A stretch of DNA of 52,960 nt, taken from assembly GCA_035593725.1 (NCBI GenBank), contig DAOSZN010000014.1, positions 1 to 52,960 of the forward strand, given 5' to 3'. A program made the position numbers and the translations under genes. The stretch comes from UBA4971 sp029551185. Its GTDB lineage: Bacteria > Bacillota > SHA-98 > UBA4971. Position 1 is the first letter of the stretch. Each line of letters opens with the position of its first letter. Below are positions 8,720 through 18,026 of this stretch, piece after piece. The notes under the pieces were generated by a model, which saw only the letters and a list, made by a program, of their open reading frames with translations, was not told the DNA's origin and searched no databases.

Positions 8720-10732
8720 TTGAATAAGGAAATAGAGCATGTAAAAGAATTGGTAAAGTCAGAATCCGTAGTGCTGAAAGATGCAGCAACTAGAATTTAC
8801 AGTGCTTTAGAGGTTCTGGAAGACAATCTGACAGAGAGAGCCTTCTATGAAAGAGCAAGACAGAATAGCATACTATTTGGTGATATACAGGAACCTATGT
8901 ACAAGAATTGCCTTCTGAATCCCGATTATGTTAAAGCATTGCTACCTGACAATCCGGCAGACGTCATATCAGCGCTTATAGCCGTTTTTCAGAGCGCTCG
9001 TAAAGATGCAATACTAGGCAAGGAAAAAACGGTTTATAAGAAGGCTGATTTGCTTATAGGCCTTTCGAAAGAGTTGGAAAGGAAGATAATAGACAGGGAG
9101 ACTGTCATTTGTAAGTGGAGAACCTATTGGTTGGGCGATATTCACGAGCAAACTGATTCAGAAGTTAAGTCTAAAGTAGTAAAGGGCAAAGACAATGTCT
9201 TTGAACAGATTCTTCTTAGCGCAAATAGCTCCGATTTCTCATGGATATATGATTACGGGTGTTTTATTGACAATAAGGAACTGGAATTAGCCAAGTTTTT
9301 CTTTGCATATCCTGAAGACAAGCTACGTGAAATGGCGGAAAGGATTGTTCATGCGTTTCTTCATGGTTTTGTCAGTCAAAGCAGAGATAGAAGGGACCGG
9401 CACCGGGTGCTTTTTTCTTATCAAATCGGCCAGGAAGCCCTTGCAAAACAGGTATTCTGTTCATTAAGAGCCAGAGGACTCGATCCGGTGGTTACAGAAC
9501 CTAAGGCGCTTGTGTCAGGTGGGCAATATGACCTGGACCATGGATTTGATGACATTATCGTAACATCATGTGATGAGCCTCTGAATTTGATGGTGACAAT
9601 AGAAAACGCGTTCAGACAAGCGACGGAAAAATACGAAGCAGATCTATTGGATGTCTGCGGAATGATAGGTATTACACAGTTTGGTATGCCTACATCGACT
9701 TTAGAAAGAGCGGAGAATGCTTTTCATCCTACCACAGAGGAAACGATGTTGATGAAGAAGGTTGCTTCGATTAAGAGATCAATTGAATCTAAGTATCTGG
9801 CGCCGTCTGATTTGTCTTTTTGCAAGGTTGCATTTCCCAACATGTTATTTGGGGAACGGTTCAATGATGTATTCAATGATGTGTTTGCTCTAAACCTGGT
9901 TGACTCAGAACCTTATGAGAAGATCCAGCAGGTTATAATTGACGCGTTGGACAAGTGTGAAAAAGTTCGCGTATTAGGTTGTGGAGACAATAAGACAGAC
10001 ATATCAATCAGCATATTTGAAATAGATGATCCTGAGAGAGAAACAGTTTTTCTTAATTGCGGCGGCGACTTAAACATTCCCCACGGAGAGGTCTTTACAA
10101 CTCCTGTCTTAAAAGAGACTAAAGGTATATGGCATGTGCCCGGTATATATTTGGGAGGTCGCTACTATGAAGACCTAGTACTTGTCTTCGATGAAGGTAG
10201 AATTATTGATTACTCTTGTGAAAACTACGAAGATAGGTATAAGAACAGAGAGTATATTGAAAGGGAACTGCTATTCCCCTATGAATCGCTACCCATAGGC
10301 GAATTTGCCATAGGCAGCAATACAAAAGCATACCAAATAGCTATGAAACATGACCTGTTTTCCAGGCTTCCCATATTGCTTGCAGAAAAAATGGGCCCTC
10401 ATATTGCCATTGGCGATCCTTGCTTCGCCAGGAGCGAAGATGCCCCGGTATATAATCTCTACAACAAAAAAGAAATGATAGCTCGTTATAATGAGATTAC
10501 ATTCAAGAAGAACGCTGACGATGCTTATACCAACAAGCATATAGATATCACTCTACCATACGATCAGATACGTCTACTGGCCGGTTACACAAGAGACGGG
10601 CATGAAATTGAGATTATTAGGAACGGACGGTTTGTGCTAAAAGGGACAGAGCAATTAAACGTGCCATTGGATGAGTTATCTGACAATCAAATGAATCAAA
10701 GACTTGTCAAAGGAGAAAGCAAGAATGAGTAA
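8720..10732 (+). CDS. M29-family-like metallopeptidase with long N-terminal extension
   Basis: 670 residues. The C-terminal part matches the thermophilic aminopeptidase family M29 (AmpS/AmpT), with metal ligands recognisable as Glu457 (GEVFTTP), Glu528 (GEFAIGSN), His561 (GPHIAIG) and the His607-x-Asp609 pair (KHID). M29 enzymes have about 410 residues, so roughly 200-250 residues at the N-terminus are extra; I do not recognise that part. The start is TTG at 8720 with GGAAG upstream. The gene follows the peptide importer and overlaps the amidohydrolase gene by 8 bases, so intracellular cleavage of imported peptides is the obvious role. The exact substrate is unknown, and catalytic activity is inferred from retained ligands. 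Confidence 0.7.
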   Translation: MNKEIEHVKELVKSESVVLKDAATRIYSALEVLEDNLTERAFYERARQNSILFGDIQEPMYKNCLLNPDYVKALLPDNPADVISALIAVFQSARKDAILGKEKTVYKKADLLIGLSKELERKIIDRETVICKWRTYWLGDIHEQTDSEVKSKVVKGKDNVFEQILLSANSSDFSWIYDYGCFIDNKELELAKFFFAYPEDKLREMAERIVHAFLHGFVSQSRDRRDRHRVLFSYQIGQEALAKQVFCSLRARGLDPVVTEPKALVSGGQYDLDHGFDDIIVTSCDEPLNLMVTIENAFRQATEKYEADLLDVCGMIGITQFGMPTSTLERAENAFHPTTEETMLMKKVASIKRSIESKYLAPSDLSFCKVAFPNMLFGERFNDVFNDVFALNLVDSEPYEKIQQVIIDALDKCEKVRVLGCGDNKTDISISIFEIDDPERETVFLNCGGDLNIPHGEVFTTPVLKETKGIWHVPGIYLGGRYYEDLVLVFDEGRIIDYSCENYEDRYKNREYIERELLFPYESLPIGEFAIGSNTKAYQIAMKHDLFSRLPILLAEKMGPHIAIGDPCFARSEDAPVYNLYNKKEMIARYNEITFKKNADDAYTNKHIDITLPYDQIRLLAGYTRDGHEIEIIRNGRFVLKGTEQLNVPLDELSDNQMNQRLVKGESKNE

Positions 10733-11915
10733 AACCTTGTTTACAGGCAAATGGATGTTCACCGGATGCGAAGTCATTGAGGATTTTGCGCTTGTGACAG
10801 ATGGAGGCTTAATCACCTGGGTAGGACAGAGAAAGGATCTTTCGGAGCAAGACTTTGACAGGAAAGAGGACCTGGGCGAGGGGTATGTGACCCCGGGTTT
10901 TATTGATTGCCATGTTCATCTGTTCGGTTACGGGGAAACAAGCAGCAGCAAGATGAGGGGTGACAGTCTTCAAGCGGAAAACACATGTTTAGCTGTGTAT
11001 AATGCTAAACAATTGCTTAGCGCCGGTATTGTCGCTTGTCGTGATTTAGGTTCTCCTAACGGAAATGCCATAGGCTTGAGGGAGGCCATAAACAAGAGAT
11101 ATGTACTTGGGCCGCATGTGGTAGCTGCCGGACGTTCTATCTGTGTTACCGGTGGACACGGCTATTTCACCAGCATAGAGTGTGATGGCAAAGATGAGAT
11201 CAGAAAAGGGGTCAGGCAGGTAGTAAAGGATGGGGCTGACGTTGTTAAGATCATGGTGTCCGGTGGAGTGAATTCTCCCGGACCTGAACCGGGTCCCACA
11301 GAACTAACGTATGATGAGATCAAAGCCGGAGTAGATGCAGCTCATGCTTTAGGCCGAAAGGTATCTGTGCATACCCATGGGAATACTGCTATTCGTTTAT
11401 GTGTGGAAGCAGGTGCAGATTCCATTGAGCATGGCGTGTATATGACTGAAGACATAATGGATATGATGGTGGAGAAAGGCATCTTCCTGGTTCCGACATT
11501 GAGCGCACCGTATTATGCTGCAATAGAAGGTCTGAAAGAAGAGCCTGATAATCCGGATCATGCGGAAAGCAAGGCTGTGATTAATCGACATCGAATTGCG
11601 CTGTTAACGTCTTTCAAAAAAGGCGTCAAGATAGCGCTTGGCACTGATGCAGGCAGTCCCTATAATCGTTTTGACAAGGCTGCATATGAGCTGGTTCTTA
11701 TGGTGGATTCCGGATTCAAACCCATAGAAGCGTTGACTGTGGCCACAAAATCCGGTGCGGAATTATTGGGCATAGATGACAAGTACGGAACCCTCGAGAT
11801 TGGCAAGAAAGCGTCTTTCTTGAGTTTCCGAGGAAATCCGTGTGAACGCATTGAGGCTGTCATGGAAGAAAAGGATGTTTATTTAGAGGGTGAAAGAATC
11901 AACATATACATTTAG
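10725..11915 (+). CDS. Metal-dependent amidohydrolase (prolidase/imidazolonepropionase-like)
   Basis: 396-residue amidohydrolase of the group that includes Zn-dependent Xaa-Pro peptidases and HutI-like enzymes. The binuclear-metal set is complete: His63-x-His65 (CHVH), Lys175 (VVKIMVSGG, candidate carboxylated lysine), His218 (VHTHG), His236 (IEHG) and Asp308 (GTDAGS). I chose the ATG at 10725 because AGGAG at 10711-10715 fits it; the upstream TTG at 10704 lies inside the peptidase gene. The likely reaction is hydrolysis of an amide or C-terminal peptide bond. Its operon with an M29-like peptidase and a peptide importer supports a peptide-type substrate. Confidence 0.8.
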   Translation: MSKTLFTGKWMFTGCEVIEDFALVTDGGLITWVGQRKDLSEQDFDRKEDLGEGYVTPGFIDCHVHLFGYGETSSSKMRGDSLQAENTCLAVYNAKQLLSAGIVACRDLGSPNGNAIGLREAINKRYVLGPHVVAAGRSICVTGGHGYFTSIECDGKDEIRKGVRQVVKDGADVVKIMVSGGVNSPGPEPGPTELTYDEIKAGVDAAHALGRKVSVHTHGNTAIRLCVEAGADSIEHGVYMTEDIMDMMVEKGIFLVPTLSAPYYAAIEGLKEEPDNPDHAESKAVINRHRIALLTSFKKGVKIALGTDAGSPYNRFDKAAYELVLMVDSGFKPIEALTVATKSGAELLGIDDKYGTLEIGKKASFLSFRGNPCERIEAVMEEKDVYLEGERINIYI

Positions 11916-11942
11916 TGTATAATTTTATTTAAGAGGGGAGAC

Positions 11943-13118
11943 ATGAACATGGAGAGATTCGATTTCCATCAACCTACGAGAATTCACTTTGGCGCAGGCA
12001 GATTAGAAGAAATAGGAACCGTAGTGAAAAAATACGGAGACAGTTGCCTACTGGTTACCACCTCAATGAGTGAGAAGGTCCTTGCGCCCCTCTATGACAG
12101 AATAAAGATGCTACTCAGCGAAGAAGGCATTAAAGTATATCACTTTGATGAAGTCGTGCCTAATCCGACTATTGGCTGTATTGAAAAAGGAATAGGAATA
12201 GTCAATGAACATAACATCCCTGTGGTATTAGCGGTAGGGGGAGGAAGCTCCATAGACACCGCCAAGTCTATTGCTCTTTTCTACAAGGCAGGTCAAGTAG
12301 ACTGGCAGCGGGTTTTCGGTGAATACACCAGTCCCTTCGCTGAATATGAACCAATATCAGATCCTATACTGCCTGTAATTGCGGTCCCTACTACTGCAGG
12401 CACAGGCAGTGAATTAACCCAAGCTATGGTCATATCGGATCCGGATAATGCCCAAAAAATGTGCATATTCCATGATAAAGTGTTTCCAAGAGAAACAGTG
12501 ATCGATCCGGAATTGATGAGGACATTGCCTCCTTACATGACTGCAGTTACCGGTTTTGACGCATTCAGCCATGCATTTGAGAGTTATATGAGGGAATCTT
12601 CATCACCATACACGAGATTAGTGGGGCTTAAAGCCATGGAAATAATCATAGGCACTCTCCCTCGGCTTCTTGATAGCCCAAACGATATAGAGCTCCGAGA
12701 GAAGATGGCCTTGGCAGCAATGTTTGCCGGCATATCGTTAGGCAACGCAGCAGCATCTATGCCTCACCCTCTAAGTGAGATTATCGGAGGAGTGGCTCCG
12801 CGTATACCGCACGGCCAGTGCTTGGCCACCATATATCCTCGATATATTACCTTTGAAGCAGAGAAGCAGCCGGATAAGTGCGCAGATATAGCACGTTTGT
12901 TTGATCCGTCTTTGTGTAATGTAAATAACAGGCAAGCAGCAAATAACTTAGGGAAACTGCTGGTAGAGTTCTTAGAGAAGATAGGCTTGAACAAGACGTT
13001 AAAGGAACTTGGGGTTACTTCGGATGAAATGGAACAGATAACCGACAATTTCCTGCTTGATGTCTTGCCTTTTGCCCCAAAGGACGTTCTGGTCGGAGTG
13101 CTCAGAGAAAGCTATTAA
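11943..13118 (+). CDS. Iron-containing alcohol dehydrogenase
   Basis: 391-residue group III (iron-type) NAD(P)-dependent alcohol dehydrogenase. Features: nucleotide-binding GGGSSIDTAK, the PTTAGTGSE motif, and metal ligands Asp206 and His210 (FDAFSHA), His275 (MPHPLSE) and His290 (PHGQ). It begins 27 bases after the amidohydrolase with an AGAGGGGAG site. It probably interconverts an alcohol and an aldehyde or ketone produced in the breakdown pathway; the substrate cannot be told from sequence. Confidence 0.88.
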   Translation: MNMERFDFHQPTRIHFGAGRLEEIGTVVKKYGDSCLLVTTSMSEKVLAPLYDRIKMLLSEEGIKVYHFDEVVPNPTIGCIEKGIGIVNEHNIPVVLAVGGGSSIDTAKSIALFYKAGQVDWQRVFGEYTSPFAEYEPISDPILPVIAVPTTAGTGSELTQAMVISDPDNAQKMCIFHDKVFPRETVIDPELMRTLPPYMTAVTGFDAFSHAFESYMRESSSPYTRLVGLKAMEIIIGTLPRLLDSPNDIELREKMALAAMFAGISLGNAAASMPHPLSEIIGGVAPRIPHGQCLATIYPRYITFEAEKQPDKCADIARLFDPSLCNVNNRQAANNLGKLLVEFLEKIGLNKTLKELGVTSDEMEQITDNFLLDVLPFAPKDVLVGVLRESY

Positions 13119-13225
13119 CCTGACATACAGCCCCCTTGTATGCGGGCCTGACCTTTGAAGATGGCAGTGAGATCGGGTTTCGGAGACTTGAAGAAGGTTG
13201 TCAGGTAAGGAGATGGGATTATAGA

Positions 13226-14428
13226 ATGATGCGTGAGGAAGACAAAGATAACAAGGGTATATTAATCAAGAACGGCAAGGTCTATACTATGGCCGATGAC
13301 GGCATATTAGACGGGGGCCAGGTGCTGATAAGGGATGGAATCATAGAAGATGTGGGTTATAATCTGGAGGCTTCCGGCAATACAGAAATCATAGATGCTA
13401 AGGGTTGCTATGTGATGCCGGGAATCATCGATGCACACTGTCATATTGGTCTGTTTGAGACAGCGATTGGAACAGCCGGAAATGACGGTAACGAAACAGC
13501 GGATCCGGTGACCCCGGAGCTTCGTGCCATTGATGCAATATATCCATTGGACAAGGAATTTGCTCATGCAGCATCCCACGGTGTAACGTGTGTCGCTACC
13601 GGCCCGGGGAGTGCCAATCCCATTGCAGGCCAGTTTGTTGCTATGAAGACAGCAGGCAGGACGCTGAAGGAAATGATTGTAAGAGAACCGCTTGCGATGA
13701 AAGTGGCTTTTGGTGAAAACCCAAAGAGGATTTATGGCACTAAGGGTCAAAGCCCGGTTACACGTATGGCAACAGCGTCACTCATTAGGAGATGGCTGTC
13801 TGAAGCAAGAGAATATGTTCAGAAGAAAGATCTTGCTAAGAAGCTGGGCGATTATGATAGGATGCCGCCATTTGATCTGAAATTAGAATCGCTCGAATTA
13901 GTGATTAGACGGGTTATTCCCCTGAAAGCTCATGCTCACAGAGCTGATGACATAATGACAGCCTTAAGGATAGCTGAAGAGTTTGATGTCGATATCACTC
14001 TCGACCATTGCAGTGAAGGACATCTTATTGCAAGTGAGTTGGCTGAATACGGGAAGGGAGTAATCTTAGGTCCTCTAACCGACTTTCCATCAAAGCCGGA
14101 GGTGGCGAACAGGTGTCCGGAAGCTGCGGCAATACTTTGCGATGCCGGTTTAACAGTTGCTATAATGAGCGATTTGCCTGCAACACACGTAGGGTATTTG
14201 CCTATGGCTGTCGGCTTATGCATGAAGGCCGGATTGCCGGAGATGGAAGCCTTTAAGACCATCACAATTAATGCTGCAAACATACTGAATCTGGATGATA
14301 GAATCGGCTCATTAGAAAGAGGGAAGGACGGGGATGTTGCTGTGTTCTCAAGCCATCCTCTTAAGGATATAACCGCCAGATGTGTGCTTTCAGTAGTAAA
14401 TGGCATAATATGTCATAGAGAATTCTAA
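13226..14428 (+). CDS. Metal-dependent amidohydrolase, second type
   Basis: A second amidohydrolase, different from the one at 10725. Ligands visible, numbering from the ATG at 13226: His71-x-His73 (AHCH), His236/His238 (KAHAH), His261 (LDHCSEGH) and Asp316 (MSDLPATH). The long loop after the HxH motif contains NETADPVTPELRA, typical of the Met_dep_hydrolase_C-like group. An in-frame TTG at 13136 would add 30 residues but has no ribosome binding site; AAGGAG at 13207-13212 favours the ATG at 13226 or 13229, although spacing is long. It ends the catabolic operon. Two distinct amidohydrolases suggest sequential opening or deacylation of a cyclic or modified amide, which is inference. Confidence 0.75.
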   Translation: MMREEDKDNKGILIKNGKVYTMADDGILDGGQVLIRDGIIEDVGYNLEASGNTEIIDAKGCYVMPGIIDAHCHIGLFETAIGTAGNDGNETADPVTPELRAIDAIYPLDKEFAHAASHGVTCVATGPGSANPIAGQFVAMKTAGRTLKEMIVREPLAMKVAFGENPKRIYGTKGQSPVTRMATASLIRRWLSEAREYVQKKDLAKKLGDYDRMPPFDLKLESLELVIRRVIPLKAHAHRADDIMTALRIAEEFDVDITLDHCSEGHLIASELAEYGKGVILGPLTDFPSKPEVANRCPEAAAILCDAGLTVAIMSDLPATHVGYLPMAVGLCMKAGLPEMEAFKTITINAANILNLDDRIGSLERGKDGDVAVFSSHPLKDITARCVLSVVNGIICHREF

Positions 14429-14470
14429 CTGAGAAATAATAGGGTTAAAGAGATCAATCCCATAGATGAA

Positions 14471-14507
14471 ATGTAGTATGAAGAGCTGATAACTCTTCAT
14501 ACTACAT
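14471..14507. terminator. 15-bp perfect hairpin between convergent genes
   Basis: ATGTAGTATGAAGAG (14471-14485) pairs perfectly with 14493-14507 around a 7-base loop. It lies between the convergent stops of the amidohydrolase and the kinase-like gene, the place for a bidirectional terminator, but neither side has a U-tract. Confidence 0.5.
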
Positions 14508-14525
14508 AAGAATTGAGCGGCTGTG

Positions 14526-15635
14526 TCAGGGTTCAGTAGGCCTTTTCGGCTGGCCGTCGCGTTCTCTGAATATATCCCCCAAAGCCATATAGTCAACTCT
14601 GCCGCAATCCATATAATTGTACAGCAAAGCCTTGATTCTTTCGCCCCATGTATCTCTTAGGCCATCAATATAACCCCAATAAGATTCAGCCAGTTCAAGC
14701 AAACGGCATGCGGCCAAGAAATCAATTATTTGGTAGTCATAAGGAGTATGTGGTGCGTATTTGCCTCCTGCTTGTGTATAACTTTCATAAAATACCTTCG
14801 CAGCTTGAGAATAAGTGTCTTCATCAAAGTAGTTAAACAAGAAAAAATGCAAGCCATAAAACTCCAATGCAGCAGGCGCTGCCTGGCATGATTCTAAGTC
14901 AAAGTACCCGCAGGGAATGCCGGTTTTATCCACAAAAAAATTGTCAGCGTGAAAGTCAGTAAGCACTAACACAGCAGGAGAGTTCTTAATGTCAAATGTT
15001 TCCCTTAAATCGTTGAATTTCGAGTCAAAAAACCTGCTTACCTCAGAAAGCTCGTCAGCGTTAAGCGCACCCTTGACTTCTGCCAGGTTAATGCGCATAT
15101 CCATAACGGATGAAAACCTGCGAGAGAAATTTGTAATCCCCTGTGGATCAATGACTCCGTCTGCCATCACATTGCCAAAGGATGAAAACGTGATGTTATG
15201 AACCTTAGCAAAATCCCTACCCAATGCCTTTATGGTATGTAAAAAACTCTTTTTCGAATAATTGCTTCTTTCGAGATATTTCTTGAAAGACTCACCCGGC
15301 ATTTTCTCAACGAGGATAAAATCACCGATTTCAGATTGATGAATACCATATACCTCAGGCGCGGGAAGCATAGCCGAATGTTTAACAAGGGAATAAAGAA
15401 ATGCCTCTCGCTCCAATGAAAGCTTTCCGCCAAAAAGCGTATCAGTGTTCTCTTTGACCAGATTTTGCTCAGTGTATCTTCTTTTTGAAAACTTGCAAAT
15501 AGCGCTGGTGCCGTCTGAAAGAAGAATGTCAAATACATGATGGTTAGAGCCTTCAGGTATTTGAGTTATTTCCCTGACCGAGTATCCCTCTTGCGTTAAG
15601 GCTTGGTGAGCCTTCTGTACTGTGACGTTCATCAT
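14526..15635 (-). CDS. Aminoglycoside-phosphotransferase-fold kinase
   Basis: About 369 residues of the APH/choline-kinase-like family. The catalytic Brenner-type loop reads TDFHADN (His, Asp and Asn in place) and is followed by FDLES, where the Asp is the metal-binding one. An N-terminal kinase lobe includes a Lys in ICKFSKRR. The tandem ATGs at 15635 and 15632 are preceded by GGAGTG; longer starts would run into the regulator gene. It lies 13 bases behind that gene, so it is the last gene of the unit with the tryptophanase-like lyase. Its substrate is likely a small molecule with a hydroxyl group. Drug resistance is not implied, because this fold covers many metabolic kinases. Confidence 0.7.
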   Translation of the reverse strand: MMNVTVQKAHQALTQEGYSVREITQIPEGSNHHVFDILLSDGTSAICKFSKRRYTEQNLVKENTDTLFGGKLSLEREAFLYSLVKHSAMLPAPEVYGIHQSEIGDFILVEKMPGESFKKYLERSNYSKKSFLHTIKALGRDFAKVHNITFSSFGNVMADGVIDPQGITNFSRRFSSVMDMRINLAEVKGALNADELSEVSRFFDSKFNDLRETFDIKNSPAVLVLTDFHADNFFVDKTGIPCGYFDLESCQAAPAALEFYGLHFFLFNYFDEDTYSQAAKVFYESYTQAGGKYAPHTPYDYQIIDFLAACRLLELAESYWGYIDGLRDTWGERIKALLYNYMDCGRVDYMALGDIFRERDGQPKRPTEP

Positions 15636-15648
15636 GTGAGCACTCCAA

Positions 15649-16299
15649 TTATGAGTTAATTTGCTGCAAATATCGGTATATTGTCGCTTCAGAGCAAAAC
15701 AGTCTTTTTGCGACTTCCGCAATAGAACCCTTCACCAGGAATATTCCCCTGTCGTCCAGTTTTCGCACAATGTCCAGTTTTTCATCGGCTGTAAGTCTTT
15801 GTGGAGGGACTCCGTAATAGGCTACACTTTCATCAATAACGGACTGAATAAGCTCTACAACTGAGAATGAATGGATTTCGTAGTGCTGTTGGGGCTTAGA
15901 TTTTTCAGAAGGAGCAGTTGAATTAATCGGCTGGTCACCGTTTATCAGTCTGTCTATTGTGCGACGTACTTCCAGAAGGTCAGTCACCTTAGTATTAATG
16001 GTAATCATGCCTTTGAGCTCATTATTCTGATCCTTAATAAACAAAGTGGCGGATCGAAGTTTTTCCTGGTTAAATGTGAGTGAACGATAGTTGATTGTAT
16101 AATCTATTCCTTCATACACTTTCTTTTCAATAAAGGATTTCTCCTTATCGTCAATGGGCTTACCGGCTTCATGAGAACTATGGAAGGAATTTTCTACATA
16201 TAGTATTCGCTCTGTGTCACAAAGCAGAATCTCTGTATTGCTTCCAAGATACAGCGCAAAGAACTTAATGATCGGCTTATAAAGGTCTATATTAATCAT
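15649..16299 (-). CDS. YheO/DauR-type PAS-like transcriptional regulator
   Basis: 216 residues. Residues 1 to about 115 match the YheO-like PAS domain (hydrophobic ligand pocket, ITINTKVTDL ending). The C-terminal region, about 150-216, is the HTH_22 DNA-binding domain, with the conserved YGVPPQRLTADEKLDIVRKL followed by VAKRLFCSEATIYRYLQ. In Pseudomonas the related DauR controls D-arginine catabolism, so a role as sensor of an amino acid or its breakdown product is plausible. Its position between the lyase and the kinase suggests that it controls this unit and perhaps the neighbouring transporters. The ligand is unknown. Confidence 0.82.
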   Translation of the reverse strand: MINIDLYKPIIKFFALYLGSNTEILLCDTERILYVENSFHSSHEAGKPIDDKEKSFIEKKVYEGIDYTINYRSLTFNQEKLRSATLFIKDQNNELKGMITINTKVTDLLEVRRTIDRLINGDQPINSTAPSEKSKPQQHYEIHSFSVVELIQSVIDESVAYYGVPPQRLTADEKLDIVRKLDDRGIFLVKGSIAEVAKRLFCSEATIYRYLQQINS

Positions 16300-16335
16300 A
16301 TACCAATCTCCAATCCCTAAGAGTAGTTTTCAGTC

Positions 16336-16384
16336 TGCTGCATCAGCTTCTTGATATGTAATGACTCAAGAAACTGATGCAGCA
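16336..16384. terminator. 18-bp hairpin between lyase and regulator genes
   Basis: TGCTGCATCAG-C-TTCTTGA (16336-16354) pairs with TCAAGAA-A-CTGATGCAGCA (16366-16384), with only one mismatch. It lies in the 124-nt gap downstream of the lyase. There is no U-tract, so it may set relative transcript levels rather than end transcription. Confidence 0.45.
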
Positions 16385-16423
16385 TGAGCGGATTCAGGAC
16401 AAATCACATATTCCAAAACTCTC

Positions 16424-17809
16424 TTACAGGAGTTCAAAGCCGGCAGTAAAGTGCCTGAGTGACAGTATAGGTCCTTCATAAACCAGTTTCATGCCTTTAT
16501 ATTGGTCTCTGTTTTCATAGATATCGCCGAGGGCATTTGCAATAACCTGCATATGAGAATCAGTATAAACTCTTCGGCTAATCGCAATACGCATAGTCTC
16601 CAGCTTAGGCCAAATGGGTTCACCGGTTTCTTTATCCTTGGTTCCAAAGGCGCAAGCGCCCAGTTCAACAGCGCGAACACCTGCTTCTTCATACAAGGCG
16701 CACACCAATCGTTGACTGGGGAACTGATGCTGAGGGATATGAGGGAAAAATCGGCGTCCGTCTACATATACACCATGTCCGCCTGTCGGCTCGATAATTG
16801 GGATTCCTCTCTCCTTTAATAGATCTCCCAAGTACTTCACCTGATTTATGCGATACTCCAAATACTGTTCGTCGCAAGCTTCCTGTAATCCAACAGCTAA
16901 AGCATCCATATCACGCCCAGACATGCCACCGTAGGTAATGAAGCCTTCATGCACTATGGCCAACTGATTGGCTTTCAGGAACACGTCGTGATTGCGTGTT
17001 ACAAACAGTCCTCCCATATTAACTAAACCGTCTTTTTTACTGCTCATGGTTGCGGTTTCACAATAGCTGAATATTTCACGCGTAATTTCTTTGATGGACT
17101 TGTTTTCATAACCGGGTTCGCGTTGTTTGATAAACCAAGCATTTTCAGCTAAACGCGCGGAATCAATGACAACAGGGATGTTATATTTTCCCGCGAGCTC
17201 ACTTACCTGCCTGATATTCTCTAATGATACCGGCTGACCGCCGTTATTATTACATGTTATGGTAATAATAACAACGCAGATGTTCTCCGGTCCTTTATCT
17301 TTTATCAGTTGATTCATTTTCTCTATATCAATATTACCTTTAAAGGGATGGTATTCTGATGAAGCATCCTGACCTTCTTCTATAGCAAAGTCAACAGGAA
17401 TTGCTCCTAGGATTTCCGCATTGCCGCGAAAGGTGTCAAAATGCATGTTCCCTATGGCATATGTGCCGGGACGACAATATATCTGGGACATAATGTAATC
17501 CGCAGCCCTTCCTTGGTGGGTAGGCTGCAGATAAGGCATACCGAATACATCTTTTACAGATTCTTCTAACCTGTAGAAGCTTGAGGAACCTGCATATGAT
17601 TCATCCCCATGAAACATGGCAGCCCACTGATTTTGACTCATTGCGCATGTACCACTGTCTGTAATGCAATCTATGTATACCTGTTCCGCCTTTAATCTGA
17701 AGGAATTGTACTGAGCTTCTTTTAACCATTTCTGTCTTTGCTCTTTGGTTGATTTCCTGATTGGCTCTACGACTTTAATTCGAAAAGGCTCTGCCGTCAT
17801 GTATTTCAC
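16424..17809 (-). CDS. tnaA: Tryptophanase-type beta-eliminating lyase (PLP)
   Basis: 461-residue PLP enzyme of the tryptophanase/tyrosine phenol-lyase family, full length. The family residues are visible: DESYAGS (Tyr72), NNNGGQPVS, DSARLAEN and the PLP lysine in MSSKKD (Lys259). Three diagnostic positions look like tryptophanase rather than tyrosine phenol-lyase: Asp125 (HFDTF; phenol-lyase has Thr), His453 (RHFTA; phenol-lyase has Phe) and no Arg in the RAVELG segment. It would cleave L-tryptophan to indole, pyruvate and ammonia. The start is GTG with AGGAGG seven bases upstream. It is divergent from the Trp-type T-box transporter at 18496, which supports the assignment. A different aromatic or branched substrate remains possible. 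Confidence 0.78.
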   Translation of the reverse strand: MKYMTAEPFRIKVVEPIRKSTKEQRQKWLKEAQYNSFRLKAEQVYIDCITDSGTCAMSQNQWAAMFHGDESYAGSSSFYRLEESVKDVFGMPYLQPTHQGRAADYIMSQIYCRPGTYAIGNMHFDTFRGNAEILGAIPVDFAIEEGQDASSEYHPFKGNIDIEKMNQLIKDKGPENICVVIITITCNNNGGQPVSLENIRQVSELAGKYNIPVVIDSARLAENAWFIKQREPGYENKSIKEITREIFSYCETATMSSKKDGLVNMGGLFVTRNHDVFLKANQLAIVHEGFITYGGMSGRDMDALAVGLQEACDEQYLEYRINQVKYLGDLLKERGIPIIEPTGGHGVYVDGRRFFPHIPQHQFPSQRLVCALYEEAGVRAVELGACAFGTKDKETGEPIWPKLETMRIAISRRVYTDSHMQVIANALGDIYENRDQYKGMKLVYEGPILSLRHFTAGFELL

Positions 17810-17866
17810 TTTTCTTCCTCCTATAATAGTAGAGTTTCAGCTATGTCAATACTACCTTGTAATAAG

Positions 17867-17895
17867 AATTTATCACACTTTAAAAAAAATGTCAA
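17867..17895 (-). promoter_or_regulatory. Predicted promoter of the tryptophanase-like gene
   Basis: On the minus strand, TTGACA (17890-17895) and TAAATT (17867-17872) are separated by 17 bases, about 58 bases before the GTG start. A second TTGACA at 17844-17849 has only 15 bases to a TATTAT and looks weaker. Confidence 0.5.
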
Positions 17896-18026
17896 TCCGA
17901 TAAAAAAGTAATATAATAGATTTTGCAGGGATAGTTTCCTCTTTGTGTACTTCGCCTTACTCAAGTTACCCATTGGCTTTTATTCGGCAAAAAAAACCGG
18001 GGTCAGGTTTTTGTGTCAGGTTTTTG

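Noticed and set aside
13307..13750. 147-codon minus-strand frame inside the second amidohydrolase
   Set aside because: Shadow of a gene with complete catalytic residues on the plus strand.
16424..17809. Tyrosine phenol-lyase as the identity of the PLP lyase
   Set aside because: Positions equivalent to Thr124, Arg381 and Phe448 of tyrosine phenol-lyase read Asp, a non-Arg residue and His, as in tryptophanase.
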